From contig NZ_CP095042.1 of assembly GCF_022919715.1 (NCBI RefSeq), positions 3,906,001 through 3,970,000 on the forward strand: DNA of 64,000 nt, written 5' to 3'. The notes beneath the pieces were generated by a model, which worked only from the letters and a program-made list of their open reading frames with translations, made no database searches and was not told the origin of the DNA. Source of the DNA: Agromyces sp. H17E-10. Lineage in GTDB: Bacteria > Actinomycetota > Actinomycetes > Actinomycetales > Microbacteriaceae. A program made the position numbers and the translations under genes. The number at the start of each line of letters is the position of its first letter. Within the stretch, counting starts at the first letter, position 1. Positions 9,852 to 19,475 of this stretch are shown piece after piece.

Positions 9852-9888
9852 CGGATGCCCCGTGCAGCAGCGCTGCACGGGGCATCCG
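9852..9888. terminator. Bidirectional hairpin terminator
   Basis: A perfect 17 bp stem (arms 9852-9868 and 9872-9888) with a three-base AGC loop sits between the ends of the convergent suf operon and M3 peptidase gene. There is no T-run, which is usual for high-GC actinobacterial terminators. Confidence 0.85.
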
Positions 9889-9926
9889 TCGTCTCGGGGC
9901 GGGTGGCCTCAGGCGAGGCCGGTGCC

Positions 9927-11987
9927 TCAGCCGAGGCCGCGCCGCGCGAGCAGGGCGTCGATGCGCGGCTCGCGGCCGAGCAGGGCGCGGATCGACTCGC
10001 CGGGGTCGCGGGAGCCGCCGGGCGCGAGGATCTCGGCGCGGTAACGGGCGCCGTTCTCGGCCGTCGCACCGCCGCGCTCCTCGAACCACGCCATGATGTC
10101 GGCACCGGGCACCTCGCTCCACACGTACGAGTAGTAGCCGGCGTCGTACCCGCCGGCGAAGACATGGGCGAAGTATCCGCTCGAGTAGCGCGGCGGCACG
10201 AGCGGGTCGGCGAGGCCGACCGCGTCGAGCGCCTCGTGCTCGAAGCGGGCGACGTCCTCGGGCGACAGTGCGGCCGCCGCCACGGCGTCGAGGCGATGCC
10301 AGGCCTGGTCGAGCACGGCCGCCGCGAGGTACTCGGTGGTCGCGAAGCCCTCGCCGAACGTCCTCGAGGCGAGCAGGCGCTCGACGTACTCGTGCGGCAG
10401 CGGCTCGCCCGTCTCGTGGTGCACGGCGTAGTGCTCGAGGATCTCGGGGCGAAGCATCCAGAGCTCGTTCACCTGGCTCGGCAGCTCGACGAAGTCGCGG
10501 AAGACGTTCGTGCCCGCGAAGCTCGGGAACCGCACCCGCGCGAGCAGGCCGTGCAACGCGTGACCGAACTCGTGGAACAGCGTCTCGGCCTCGTCGAAGG
10601 TCAGCAGCGTCGCGTCGCCGGCAGCCGGCTTCGGCACGTTGAGGTGGTTGACGACGACGGGCAGGTCGCCCGTGAGGTCGGACTGGTCGACGAGCGAGCT
10701 CATCCACGCGCCGCCGCGCTTCGACGGGCGGGCGTAGAGATCGAGCAGGTAGAGCCCGACGGGGGAGCCGTCTGCTTCGCGGACCTCGAAGATGCGCGCG
10801 TCGGGGTGGTGGCCGACGAGGTCGGCGCGCTCCGCGAACCGGAGCCCGTAGAGCAGCGTCGCAGCGTGGAAGACGCCGTTGTGGAGCACACGATCGGCTT
10901 CGAGATAGGGACGCATCGCCGACAGGTCGACCTCGTGGCGCTCGGTTCGTTCGCGCTCGGCCAGGTGCATCCAGTCGGATGCCTCGAGTTCGCGCCCGCC
11001 TGCGCGCGAGGCCCGCTCGGCGAGGGCGGCCGCCTCGCGGCGCGCGTTCGCCACCGCGGGCGGCACGAGCCGGAGGAGCAGTTCGGCGACGGCTTCGGGG
11101 GAGCCCGCGGTCTCGTCGGCGGTCACGGCCGTCGCATGGTCGGCGAAGCCGAGCAGGCGTGCTCGTTCGGCGCGTGCTGCGACGAGCTGCACGAGCGTCG
11201 CGCGCGTGTCGTGACGCCCGCCCGAGATGCCGCGACCGAGCGACGCGGCGAGCAGCCGGTCGCGGGCGGACGGCGAGGCGAGCTCGGCGAGGGCGGGCTG
11301 CTGCGTCGGCAGCACGAGCGGGATGAGCCAGCCGTCGACTCCCCGTGCCTCGGCCGCGGCGCGCGCGGCTGCCCGGCGACGCTCGTCGAGCCCGTCGAGG
11401 TCGTGCTCGTCGGTCAGGTGCAGCGCACGATCGTTCGAGTCGGCGAGGAGCGCCTGCTGGAATGCGGTCGTGAGCCGTGCGATGCGCCCGCCCAGCGACT
11501 CGAGCTCGGCGCGGCCCGCGTCGTCGAGGCCCGCGCCCGCGAGCACGGCGGTGCGGTGCCGACGCCGGAGCAGATAGGCAGCGTCGGGTTCGAGTGCGAG
11601 GTCGCCCGAGTCGAGCCGGGCGACGAGTTCGTCGAGGCGGGCGAACAGCCGTGGCTCGAGCAGCAGCGCGTCGCGGTGCGCGGCGAGGCGCGGCGCGAAC
11701 TCGGCCTCGATCGCGTCGATCGCCTCGTCGGCGTCGCCCGAGCTGTGGTTCTCGAAGACGGGCAGCACCCGCCGCAGCGTCGCACCCGAGCGCTCGAGCG
11801 CCAGGACCGAGTTCTCGAACGTCGCAGGCCCGGTCTCTCCGGCGATGCGGTCGAGCTCTGCGCGTTGCTCGCCCATGCCGGCCTCGATCGCCTCGCGGTA
11901 GTCGTCGGGCGTGATGAGGGCGAACAACGGCAGCCGGTACGGCAGCGGACTCGGCTCGAGCAGGGGATTGCGGCGTGGCTCGGTCAT
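9927..11987 (-). CDS. M3-family metallopeptidase (peptidyl-dipeptidase Dcp type)
   Basis: Zinc peptidase of family M3A that trims dipeptides or cuts short oligopeptides in the cytoplasm. The product is 686 residues, matching Dcp and oligopeptidase A. The zinc-binding HEFGH motif is at 472-476, and the third ligand Glu and the substrate-binding GYDAGYYSYVWSEV region follow in the C-terminal half. No signal peptide is seen. On the minus strand TAGGGT lies six bases before the ATG, giving a leaderless promoter. It faces the suf operon across a strong terminator hairpin and diverges from the YdeI-like gene. Confidence 0.93.
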   Translation of the reverse strand: MTEPRRNPLLEPSPLPYRLPLFALITPDDYREAIEAGMGEQRAELDRIAGETGPATFENSVLALERSGATLRRVLPVFENHSSGDADEAIDAIEAEFAPRLAAHRDALLLEPRLFARLDELVARLDSGDLALEPDAAYLLRRRHRTAVLAGAGLDDAGRAELESLGGRIARLTTAFQQALLADSNDRALHLTDEHDLDGLDERRRAAARAAAEARGVDGWLIPLVLPTQQPALAELASPSARDRLLAASLGRGISGGRHDTRATLVQLVAARAERARLLGFADHATAVTADETAGSPEAVAELLLRLVPPAVANARREAAALAERASRAGGRELEASDWMHLAERERTERHEVDLSAMRPYLEADRVLHNGVFHAATLLYGLRFAERADLVGHHPDARIFEVREADGSPVGLYLLDLYARPSKRGGAWMSSLVDQSDLTGDLPVVVNHLNVPKPAAGDATLLTFDEAETLFHEFGHALHGLLARVRFPSFAGTNVFRDFVELPSQVNELWMLRPEILEHYAVHHETGEPLPHEYVERLLASRTFGEGFATTEYLAAAVLDQAWHRLDAVAAAALSPEDVARFEHEALDAVGLADPLVPPRYSSGYFAHVFAGGYDAGYYSYVWSEVPGADIMAWFEERGGATAENGARYRAEILAPGGSRDPGESIRALLGREPRIDALLARRGLG

Positions 11988-11993
11988 CCGTCC

Positions 11994-11999
11994 ACCCTA
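11994..11999 (-). promoter_or_regulatory. Leaderless promoter -10 box for the M3 peptidase gene
   Basis: On the minus strand this reads TAGGGT and is followed by six bases and then the start ATG at 11987. The spacing predicts transcription starting at the A of the start codon. Confidence 0.55.
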
Positions 12000-12100
12000 T
12001 GGGCGGGGTGGGGCGCGACACGGTCGCCGTGGACGTTCGAATTGCGACCCGGCGCGCCGCAGTGACTTGCGCGGCCGCCCGCGGCGGGCATGATCGAACC

Positions 12101-12541
12101 ATGACCGTCTCGATCAGCACTGTGCTCGCCCCCTTCGGACCCGCCACCGCGCTCGAACTCACCGACGCGCAGGTCGACGAGCTCGGCGGCGGCCGGCGCG
12201 CCGCAGTCGTCGTCGGCATCGGCGGACGAACCGCCCGGTTGCGGCTCGCGGTGATGGACGGGCGCAACGTCATCGGCATCTCCAAGGCGGCTCGCGCCGA
12301 GCTCGGCGTCGAGATCGGCGACGCGGTCGAGGCCACCGTCGCACTCGATACGGCCGAGCGCGCGGTCGAGGTGCCCGACGATCTCGCGGCCGCGCTCGAC
12401 GCCGAGCCGGCGCTGCGACGCTCGTTCGACGCGCTGTCGTACACGCGACGCAAGGAGCTCGCACGCGGCGTCGCCGAGGCCAAGCGGCCCGAGACGCGCG
12501 CGCGTCGTATCGAGGCCGCCGTCGAGTCGCTGCGCGCGTAG
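12101..12541 (+). CDS. YdeI/OmpD-associated family protein with DUF1905
   Basis: A 146-residue two-part protein. The N-terminal part (about 8-85) fits DUF1905, a small beta domain with GGRRAAVVVGIGGRTARLRL and KAARAELGVEIGDAVEATV. The C-terminal part (about 88-146) fits the YdeI/OmdA helical domain, with PDDLAAALDAEPALRRSFD and SYTRRKELARGV. The cellular role of this family is not established, although members have been linked to resistance to some antimicrobial peptides. CATGAT six bases before the ATG is a near-match to a leaderless -10 box. It lies 10 bp ahead of the methyltransferase gene. Confidence 0.85.
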   Translation: MTVSISTVLAPFGPATALELTDAQVDELGGGRRAAVVVGIGGRTARLRLAVMDGRNVIGISKAARAELGVEIGDAVEATVALDTAERAVEVPDDLAAALDAEPALRRSFDALSYTRRKELARGVAEAKRPETRARRIEAAVESLRA

Positions 12542-12544
12542 GCT
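12539..12544 (+). promoter_or_regulatory. Leaderless promoter -10 box for the methyltransferase gene
   Basis: TAGGCT, overlapping the stop codon of the YdeI-like gene, is followed by six bases and the ATG at 12551. This is the same layout as at several other genes in the window. Confidence 0.55.
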
Positions 12545-12550
12545 CGGGTC

Positions 12551-13372
12551 ATGGAGAGCGAAACGGCGCCCGCACGGGACGCGTACACCCACGGCCACCA
12601 CGCGAGCGTCCTGCGCATCCACGCGTGGCGCACCGTCGAGAACTCGGCCGCCTATCTCGCGCCCCGTCTCGAGGCCGGCGTCGACGTGCTCGACGTCGGC
12701 AGCGGTCCGGGCACGATCACCCTCGACCTCGCGCGCCGGGTACGGCCGGGGCACGTGGTCGGCATCGACGCGTCGGCCGAAGTGGTCTCGCAGGCGGCCG
12801 GGCTCGCCGCGAGCGAGGGCGTCGGCAACGTCGAGTTCCGCACCGGCGACGCCTACGCACTCGAGTTCGACGACGGGGCGTTCGACGTCGTTCACGCGCA
12901 CCAGGTGCTCCAGCACCTGGCGCGGCCCGTCGACGCGCTCCGCGAGTTCCGACGCGTGCTGAAGCCCGGAGGGCTGCTCGCCGTGCGCGACGTCGACTAC
13001 GGCGGCGTCATCTGGAGTCCGGCGTCGGCCGGGCTCGACCGCTGGCTCGCGCTCTACCACGACGTGCACGACTGGAACGGCGGCGACGCGCATGCCGGTC
13101 GCCACCTCAAGCGCTGGGTGCGTGAGGCCGGCTTCGCCGACGTCACCGCCTCGGGGTCGGTGTGGGTGTTCGCGAGCGACCTCGAGCGCGAATGGTGGGG
13201 CGGCTCGTGGGCCGAGCGGGCGACCGAGTCGAGCTTCGCCGGGCACGCGATCGAGTCGGGGCACTCCAACCCCGACGAACTGCGCCGCATCGCGCAGGCG
13301 TGGCGCGACTGGGCGGCCGACGGCGACGGCTGGCTGCTCATGCCGCACGGCGAGGTGCTCGCCCGGGCGTAG
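12551..13372 (+). CDS. Class I SAM-dependent methyltransferase
   Basis: A 273-residue cytoplasmic methyltransferase of the UbiE/Methyltransf_11 type. Motif I is LDVGSGPGTITLDLA (about 49-63), motif II has VVGIDAS, the adenine-binding region is GDAYALEFDD, and motif IV/VI has FDVVHAHQVLQHL and LKPGGLLAVRDVD. The C-terminal part (GHAIESGHSNPDEL) probably forms the acceptor site. The substrate cannot be read from the sequence; small-molecule acceptors are the rule for this subgroup. It may be transcribed alone as a leaderless message. Confidence 0.88.
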   Translation: MESETAPARDAYTHGHHASVLRIHAWRTVENSAAYLAPRLEAGVDVLDVGSGPGTITLDLARRVRPGHVVGIDASAEVVSQAAGLAASEGVGNVEFRTGDAYALEFDDGAFDVVHAHQVLQHLARPVDALREFRRVLKPGGLLAVRDVDYGGVIWSPASAGLDRWLALYHDVHDWNGGDAHAGRHLKRWVREAGFADVTASGSVWVFASDLEREWWGGSWAERATESSFAGHAIESGHSNPDELRRIAQAWRDWAADGDGWLLMPHGEVLARA

Positions 13373-13417
13373 CCGGCGGCGCGCTGTCCGGGCGGCCGCT
13401 CGTCGTGGCGGCGGCGC

Positions 13418-13642
13418 CTACCAGTCCTCGTCGGAGTCGAGCGCGTCGGCGATGACCTCGCGCACGACCGTTCCGTCGTCGAGCTCGGCGATGGGCCGTC
13501 CCTCGAGCCACGTCAGCGTCCAATGGCGGCCGGCCGGGTCTCCCTCGAACGCGGCCTCGGCCGCGGCGATGCGCGGCCGCAGGTCGCCCGGCACCGAGAC
13601 CGGCGGCTCGGTGCCGAACGCCCAGCGCGTACCGAGGCGCAT
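13418..13642 (-). CDS. Small conserved hypothetical protein
   Basis: A 74-residue acidic protein (starts MRLGTRWAFGTEPPVSV, ends in DALDSDEDW). I do not recognise a family. Its ATG at 13642 overlaps the stop of the upstream acetyltransferase as TGATG, so it is translationally coupled to that gene and to valS. The sequence has no membrane segment, and the overlap and the normal codon bias support a real gene. Confidence 0.7.
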   Translation of the reverse strand: MRLGTRWAFGTEPPVSVPGDLRPRIAAAEAAFEGDPAGRHWTLTWLEGRPIAELDDGTVVREVIADALDSDEDW

Positions 13643-14088
13643 CAGGCCCTCATCTCGTAGGTCACCCAGCGGGTGCGCTCGGCGAGCCGGTCGTAGAGCT
13701 GCTGTGCAGTCTCGTTGTCGTCGGCGGTGATCCACGCGACGCCGCCGTGACCGACCTCGGCCGCGCGGGCGTGCACGAACTCGATGAGCGCCCGCCCCGT
13801 GCCCGTGCCGCGCTGCGAGTCGACGACGTACAGGTCGTCGAGGTACATGCCGTACGTCGCGCTCAGCGTCTCGGGAACCTGGCGGAAGTGGGCGAGCCCG
13901 ACCGGTGTGCCCTCCTCGTCGACCGCGAGCGCCGCCTGCAGCGGGTTGTGCTCGTCGCGCAGCCAGTTCCAGACGATGAGCGCCTTCTGGTCGTCGAGCT
14001 CGGTCTCGTAGAACGTGCAGTACGCCTCGAAGAGCGGCAGCCAGCCGAAGAAGTCGTCGTCCCCGGCCATCCGGATCTCGTTGGTCAT
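13642..14088 (-). CDS. GNAT family N-acetyltransferase
   Basis: A 148-residue single-domain acetyltransferase. The acetyl-CoA binding motif A is seen as YLDDLYVVDSQRGTGTGRALI with the Q/R-x-x-G-x-G/A element, and motif B includes TADDNETAQQLYDRLA. The acceptor is unknown. ATG 14088 follows AGGGGGA, eight bases after the valS stop, so the gene is in an operon with valS. A short hypothetical gene overlaps its stop codon. The open frame extends far upstream opposite valS, but that part is not coding. Confidence 0.88.
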   Translation of the reverse strand: MTNEIRMAGDDDFFGWLPLFEAYCTFYETELDDQKALIVWNWLRDEHNPLQAALAVDEEGTPVGLAHFRQVPETLSATYGMYLDDLYVVDSQRGTGTGRALIEFVHARAAEVGHGGVAWITADDNETAQQLYDRLAERTRWVTYEMRA

Positions 14089-14096
14089 GGTTCCCC

Positions 14097-16679
14097 CTAT
14101 TCGGACGCCGCCTCGAAGACGACGTCGCGGACTTCGAACTCCTCGGCCTCGGTGAAGGCGAGTTCTGCGATGCGGCCGACGGCGCGCAGGTCGGATGCCA
14201 CGTGCTCGAGCAGCTCGACCGTCGCAGCCGGCGCGGCGATCGTCGCGTGCGCGACGGGCGTCTTCTGCGAGGCCTTGGCGTCGGTCTTGGCGCGACGGAT
14301 GCCCGTGAGCGCGAGACTCGCGAGCTCGAGCAGCTCGCCGCTCGCCTCGCCGCGGGCCGCGAGCTCGTCGACCGTGGGCCACGCCGCCACGTGCACCGAG
14401 CCGTCGTGCGACCAGCGCCAGGCCTCTTCGGTCGCGAACGGGATCACGGGTGCGAACAGGCGGAGCAGCACGCCGAGGGCGGTCTTCAGCGCCGCGACCG
14501 CCGAGGCCTGCTCGGGGCTCGCCTCGCCGTACGCGCGCTCCTTGACGAGTTCGAGGTAGTCGTCGCAGAACGTCCAGAAGAACGTCTCGGCGACCTCGAG
14601 CGCGCGGGCGTGGTCGTACGACTCGAGCGCACGGGTGGCGCGGTCGACGACCGTGGCGAGTTCGGCCAACATGCTGCGGTCGACCGGCATCGTGACGGCG
14701 GCATCGGCCGCACCCTCGAACCCGAGGATGAACTTGGCGGCGTTCAGCACCTTGATCGCGAGGCGGCGGCCGATCTTGACCTGCGTCGGGTTCTGCGGAT
14801 CGAACGCGGCGTCGGTGCCGAGGCGGCTGGACGCTGCCCAGTAGCGGACCGCGTCGGTGCCGTGCTGCTCGAGCAGGCCCGCCGGCGTCACGACGTTGCC
14901 CTTCGACTTCGACATCTTCTTGCGGTCGGGGTCGACGATGAAGCCCGAGATGGCGGCGTTCGACCACGGCGCGACCCTGTGCTCGAGCTCGGCGCGAAGG
15001 GTCGTCGAGAAGAGCCAGGTACGGATGATGTCCTGACCCTGCGGGCGCAGCGAGTACGGGAACACGAGACCCCAGAGCTCGGGGTCGCGCTCCCAGCCGC
15101 CCGCGAGCTGCGGCGTGAGCGACGAGGTCGCCCAGGTGTCCATGACGTCGTGCTCGCCGACGAAGCCACCCGGCGCTCCGCGCTGGGCCTCGTCGTAGCC
15201 GGGCGCCGGTGCCGACGACGGGTCGACCGGCAGCATCTCCTGCGTCGCGATGATCGGCTCGTCGAACACCGGGTCGCCCTGTGCGTCGAGCGGGTACCAC
15301 ACCGGGATCGGCACGCCGAAGAAGCGCTGGCGCGAGATGAGCCAGTCGCCCGACAGTCCGCCGACCCAGTTCTCGTAGCGCACCCGCATGAAGTCGGGGT
15401 GCCAGTCGATCTCGCGCCCGTGCTCGAGCAGGCGTTCGCGCAGCGCCTCGTCGCGGGCGCCGTTCTTGATGTACCACTGGCGGGTCGACACGATCTCGAG
15501 CGGCTTGTCGCCCTTCTCGAAGAACTTCACCGGGTGGGTGATGGCCTTGGGGTCGGCGAGCAGGTCGCCCGAGTCGCGCAGCTGCTGCACGATGGTCTGC
15601 TTGGCGCTGAACGTCGTCTTGCCGGCGAGCTCGGCGTAGGCGGCACGGCCGGCGTCGGAGGTGATGGCCTCGGGCGTCTCGGCGATGACCCGGCCGTCGA
15701 AGCCGATGATCGCGCGGTTCGGCAGGTCGAGCTCGCGCCACCAGACGACGTCGGTCACGTCGCCGAAGGTGCAGATCATGGCGATGCCGGTGCCCTTGTC
15801 CTTCTGGGCGAGGTGGTGCGCGACAACCGGCACCTCGACGCCGAACACGGGCGTCGTGACGGTCGTCCCGAACAGCGGCTGGTAGCGCTCGTCGTCGGGG
15901 TGGGCCACGAGCGCGACGCACGCGGGGATCAGCTCGGGGCGGCTCGTCTCGATCTCGACGATGCCGCCGTCGGGGCGGTGGAACGACACCCGGTGGTAGT
16001 GGCCCGGCTGCTCGCGGTCCTCGAGCTCGGCCTGGGCGACGGCCGTGCGGAAGGTCACGTCCCACAGGGTCGGTGCGAGGGCCTGGTACGCCTCGCCGCG
16101 CTCGACGTTGCGGATGAACGCGAGCTGGGAGGTGCGCAGCGCTTCGTCGGCGATCGTGCGGTACGACTGGGTCCAGTCGACGGAGAGGCCGAGCTGGCGG
16201 AACAGCGACTCGAACTGCTGCTCGTCCTCGACCGTGAGGCGCTCGCAGAGCTCGATGAAGTTGCGGCGCGAGATCGGCAGCTGGTCGGCCGCCTTCGTGC
16301 TCTTGTTGTCGCCGCCCTCGAACGGCGGGGTGAAGTCGGGGTCGTAGGGCAGCGACGGGTCGCAGCGCACGCCGTAGTAGTTCTGCACCCGGCGCTCGGT
16401 CGGGAGCCCGTTGTCGTCCCAGCCCATCGGGTAGAAGACGTGCTTGCCGCGCATGCGCTGGAAGCGCGCCACGAGGTCGGTGTGGGTGAACGAGAAGACG
16501 TGGCCGATGTGCAGCGAACCCGACGCCGTCGGGGGCGGCGTGTCGATCGAGTACACGCCCTCGCGGGTGGCTTCGGTGCGGTCGAACCGGTAGGTGCCGT
16601 CGTGTTCCCAGACGCCGCCCCACTTGTTCTCGAGGCCCTCGAGCGCGGGCTTGTCGGGGATGCGGGAGGTGTCGGTCAT
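14097..16679 (-). CDS. valS: Valine--tRNA ligase
   Basis: Class I aminoacyl-tRNA synthetase that charges tRNA-Val. The product is 860 residues. HIGH is at 57-60 in SGSLHIGHVFS, the CP1 editing domain follows, and KMSKS is at 588-592. The sequence MGWDDNGLPTERRVQNYYG puts it in the ValS form that actinobacteria share with some alpha-proteobacteria. Translation starts at ATG 16679 after GGAGC; the upstream open frame has no family match. A minus-strand TAGGCT at 16742-16747 could be its -10 box. A GNAT gene and a small gene follow in the same operon. Confidence 0.96.
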   Translation of the reverse strand: MTDTSRIPDKPALEGLENKWGGVWEHDGTYRFDRTEATREGVYSIDTPPPTASGSLHIGHVFSFTHTDLVARFQRMRGKHVFYPMGWDDNGLPTERRVQNYYGVRCDPSLPYDPDFTPPFEGGDNKSTKAADQLPISRRNFIELCERLTVEDEQQFESLFRQLGLSVDWTQSYRTIADEALRTSQLAFIRNVERGEAYQALAPTLWDVTFRTAVAQAELEDREQPGHYHRVSFHRPDGGIVEIETSRPELIPACVALVAHPDDERYQPLFGTTVTTPVFGVEVPVVAHHLAQKDKGTGIAMICTFGDVTDVVWWRELDLPNRAIIGFDGRVIAETPEAITSDAGRAAYAELAGKTTFSAKQTIVQQLRDSGDLLADPKAITHPVKFFEKGDKPLEIVSTRQWYIKNGARDEALRERLLEHGREIDWHPDFMRVRYENWVGGLSGDWLISRQRFFGVPIPVWYPLDAQGDPVFDEPIIATQEMLPVDPSSAPAPGYDEAQRGAPGGFVGEHDVMDTWATSSLTPQLAGGWERDPELWGLVFPYSLRPQGQDIIRTWLFSTTLRAELEHRVAPWSNAAISGFIVDPDRKKMSKSKGNVVTPAGLLEQHGTDAVRYWAASSRLGTDAAFDPQNPTQVKIGRRLAIKVLNAAKFILGFEGAADAAVTMPVDRSMLAELATVVDRATRALESYDHARALEVAETFFWTFCDDYLELVKERAYGEASPEQASAVAALKTALGVLLRLFAPVIPFATEEAWRWSHDGSVHVAAWPTVDELAARGEASGELLELASLALTGIRRAKTDAKASQKTPVAHATIAAPAATVELLEHVASDLRAVGRIAELAFTEAEEFEVRDVVFEAASE

Positions 16680-16842
16680 GATGCTCCGGTTCGATATCTG
16701 CGGCACCGAGTCCGTGATGAGGTGCCTGAATGTGACGCTCAAGCCTAGCGGAGCGCGGCGGGGAACACCCGGTGAGCGCGGAAAGCGGCGCGCCGTGCGA
16801 CGAGGCGCGGCGGCGGACCGGGCCACCGGCGTCGCGTCGCGC

Positions 16843-18612
16843 TCAGTGCACGAGTCGCGGGGCGTCGGCCAGCAGGCGCGCGGTGTACGGGTGTTCGGGT
16901 GCGCCGAGAACACGGTCGGCGGGGCCCTGCTCGACGACGACGCCCGCGCGCATCACGGCGACCCGGTCGGCCATGTGGCCCACGACGCCGAGGTCGTGCG
17001 AGATGAAGAGCATCGCAAGGCCCCGCTCGCGCTGCAGCTCGTCGAGCAGGTCGAGGATCTGCGCCTGGATCGTCACGTCGAGCGCCGAGACCGGTTCGTC
17101 GCACACGAGCAGGTCGGGGCGTGCGGCGATCGCCCTCGCGATCGCGACGCGCTGCCGCTGGCCGCCCGAGAGCGTCAGCGGTTCGCGGTGGGCGACCGTC
17201 GAGGCCAGGCCCACGAGATCGAGCAGCTCGGCGACGCGCCGGGCACGGCCGAGTCCGCCCGGTCGGTCCTTCGGCGATGCGGATGCCTCGTCGGCCGACA
17301 CGTCCGCGCCGACGCCGGCACCGGCGTCGGCGAGGATCCGGCCGACCGTCCAACGGGGATCGAACGAGCTCAGCGCGTCCTGGTAGATCGCACCGATCCG
17401 GCGGCGTCCGGGGCGCCGCACGCGCTCGTCGAGCGCGGACCACGGCGCGCCGTCGAACGTGATCGTCCCCGCGTCGGGGGCGGTGAGCGCGAGCACGAGC
17501 CGTGCGAGCGTCGACTTGCCCGACCCCGACTCGCCGACGAGACCGAGGGTCTCTCCGCGCGAGACGTGCAGCGAGACGTCGTCGACGGCGGCGAACCGAC
17601 GTCGGCCGGGGGCGGTGAACGTCTTGCTCGCGTGCTCGACGATGAGGAGCGGGTGCGGATCCGTCGCGGACCGGGCGCGGTCGGTCGAGGCCGGGTCGAC
17701 GTCCTGCGCGGCCGGTGCGCGGTCGGCGAGCGCGCCGAGCACATGCGGTGCGATGCGTGCGCGCTCGGGCGGACTCTCGCGATCGTGCGGCCGGCTGAGC
17801 GCGACGCCCCGCGGCACGTCGGCCGGCACCGCGGCGATCAGTGCGCGCGTGTAGGGATCGCGCGGGGCCCCGAGCACGTCGGCCGTGGCCCCCGTCTCGA
17901 GCACCCGCCCGTCGCGCATCACGAGCACGCGATCGGCCAGCCGCGAGACGACGGCGAGGTCGTGGCTGATGAGCAGGAGCGCGGTGCCCCGGTCGCGGAT
18001 CGCGGCCAGCTGGTCGAGCACTCTCGCCTGCACGGTCGCGTCGAGCGCCGTCGTGGGCTCGTCGGCGATGAGCAGCGGCGGTTCGAGCGCGAGGGCGGCG
18101 GCGATGAGCGCCCGCTGGCGCAGGCCGCCCGAGAGCTCGCCCGATCGTTGCCGTGCGGCTGACGCGGGGTCGGGCATGCCGACCTCGTCGAGGAGTTCGA
18201 GCACGCGCGCGCGCCGCTCGGCACGCGGCATCCGGTCGTGGATGCGCAGCGCGTCGCCGACCTCGCGACCGACCGGGCGGAGCGGATCGAGTGCGACGAG
18301 CGCGTCCTGCAGCACGAGGCCGACGGTGCGGCCGCGCACCGCACGCCACTCGCGCTCGGTGGCGGTGCGGAGGTCGCGCCCGGTGATCCGGAGCGTGGCT
18401 GCTTCGACGCGCGCGCCGTCGCCGGCCAGGCCGAGCAGGCTTCGCGCCGTGACCGACTTGCCCGATCCCGACTCGCCGACGAGGGCGACGCATTCGCCCG
18501 GGCCGAGTTCGAAGCCGACGCCGTCGACGACCCTCGTCGGGCCGAAGTCGACCGAGAGCCCGTCGACCTCCAGCACCGGCGGCCGCTGCGCCGAGGTCGT
18601 GGAGCCGCTCAT
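16843..18612 (-). CDS. Peptide-type ABC transporter ATPase, two fused domains (DppD-DppF type)
   Basis: Cytoplasmic energy-coupling subunit of a peptide/opine/nickel-family importer, 589 residues with two complete nucleotide-binding domains. Each has a Walker A GESGSGKS, a signature (LSGGLRQR in the first, LSGGQRQR in the second), a Walker B ending in DEPTTALD or DEPVSALD, and a switch His in LLISHDL or LFISHDL. The linker near residues 280-330 is rich in Arg, Pro and Ala. The ATG overlaps the permease stop as ATGA. It is the last gene of the SBP-permease-permease-ATPase operon running from 22130. Confidence 0.93.
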   Translation of the reverse strand: MSGSTTSAQRPPVLEVDGLSVDFGPTRVVDGVGFELGPGECVALVGESGSGKSVTARSLLGLAGDGARVEAATLRITGRDLRTATEREWRAVRGRTVGLVLQDALVALDPLRPVGREVGDALRIHDRMPRAERRARVLELLDEVGMPDPASAARQRSGELSGGLRQRALIAAALALEPPLLIADEPTTALDATVQARVLDQLAAIRDRGTALLLISHDLAVVSRLADRVLVMRDGRVLETGATADVLGAPRDPYTRALIAAVPADVPRGVALSRPHDRESPPERARIAPHVLGALADRAPAAQDVDPASTDRARSATDPHPLLIVEHASKTFTAPGRRRFAAVDDVSLHVSRGETLGLVGESGSGKSTLARLVLALTAPDAGTITFDGAPWSALDERVRRPGRRRIGAIYQDALSSFDPRWTVGRILADAGAGVGADVSADEASASPKDRPGGLGRARRVAELLDLVGLASTVAHREPLTLSGGQRQRVAIARAIAARPDLLVCDEPVSALDVTIQAQILDLLDELQRERGLAMLFISHDLGVVGHMADRVAVMRAGVVVEQGPADRVLGAPEHPYTARLLADAPRLVH

Positions 18613-19475
18613 GAGGCCCGCCGTTCGCGCCGGGCCAGCGCACGCCCGAGCACGGTCGTCGCGATGGTCGTGCCGACGATCATGAGTCCGGGGAACACGG
18701 TCATCCACCAGGCCGTCGACAGGTACGTGCGACCCGCGGACAGCATCGCCCCCCACTCGGCCGCGGGCGGCTCGGCGCCGAGGCCGAGGTAGCTGAGCGC
18801 AGCGGCCCAGACGATCGCCTGACCGATGCCGAGGGTCGCCAGCACGACGAGCGGGAGCAGCGCGTTCGGCAGGATGTTCGCACCGAGGATGCGAGCACGG
18901 GAGCGGCCGAGCACGGTCGCGGCCTCGACGAACGGCGCCGAGCGGATGGCGATGAGCTGACCGCGGATGATGCGGGCGTAACCCGGGGCGGTGGAGAGGC
19001 CCACGGCGATCGTCGCGGTCACCGGGCCGGGGCCGGCGACGACGATGACGAGCAGGGCGAGCAGGAGCCCGGGGAACGCGAAGAGCACCTCCACGAGCCG
19101 CCCGACGCCGAAGTCGACCGCTCGCCCGCCGAAGCTCGCGGCGACGCCGAGCACGAGCCCGAGCGCGAGGCCGATCGCGGTCGCCGTCACGCCGATCGCG
19201 AGCGAGGTCGCAGTGCCCGCGACGACACGGCTGTAGATGTCGCGCCCCGACTCGTCGGTGCCGAACCAGTGCGCGCCCGACGGCGGCTGGAAGGCATCGG
19301 CCGGCGCGATCGCGTTCGGGTCGTACGTCTCGAGCAGCCACGGGAAGCACGTCGCGACCAGCAGGAAGGCGACGAACATGATCGCGAGCACCGTGCCGAC
19401 TCGCGGCCGCCCCGTCCGTGGCGTGTCGGCGACAGCCGCGTCGACCGTCGCCTGCTGGAGTTCGAGGTCGCTCAT
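18609..19475 (-). CDS. Peptide-type ABC transporter permease (DppC type)
   Basis: A 288-residue integral membrane subunit with about six helices. It has the DppC N-terminal domain (TYDPNAIAP, HWFGTDESGRDIYSR) and the cytoplasmic EAA-type loop EAATVLGRSRARILGANILPN that contacts the ATPase. ATG 19475 was chosen because it overlaps the stop of the preceding permease (ATGA) and gives the usual DppC start. The substrate is set by the binding protein and is not known. Confidence 0.92.
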   Translation of the reverse strand: MSDLELQQATVDAAVADTPRTGRPRVGTVLAIMFVAFLLVATCFPWLLETYDPNAIAPADAFQPPSGAHWFGTDESGRDIYSRVVAGTATSLAIGVTATAIGLALGLVLGVAASFGGRAVDFGVGRLVEVLFAFPGLLLALLVIVVAGPGPVTATIAVGLSTAPGYARIIRGQLIAIRSAPFVEAATVLGRSRARILGANILPNALLPLVVLATLGIGQAIVWAAALSYLGLGAEPPAAEWGAMLSAGRTYLSTAWWMTVFPGLMIVGTTIATTVLGRALARRERRAS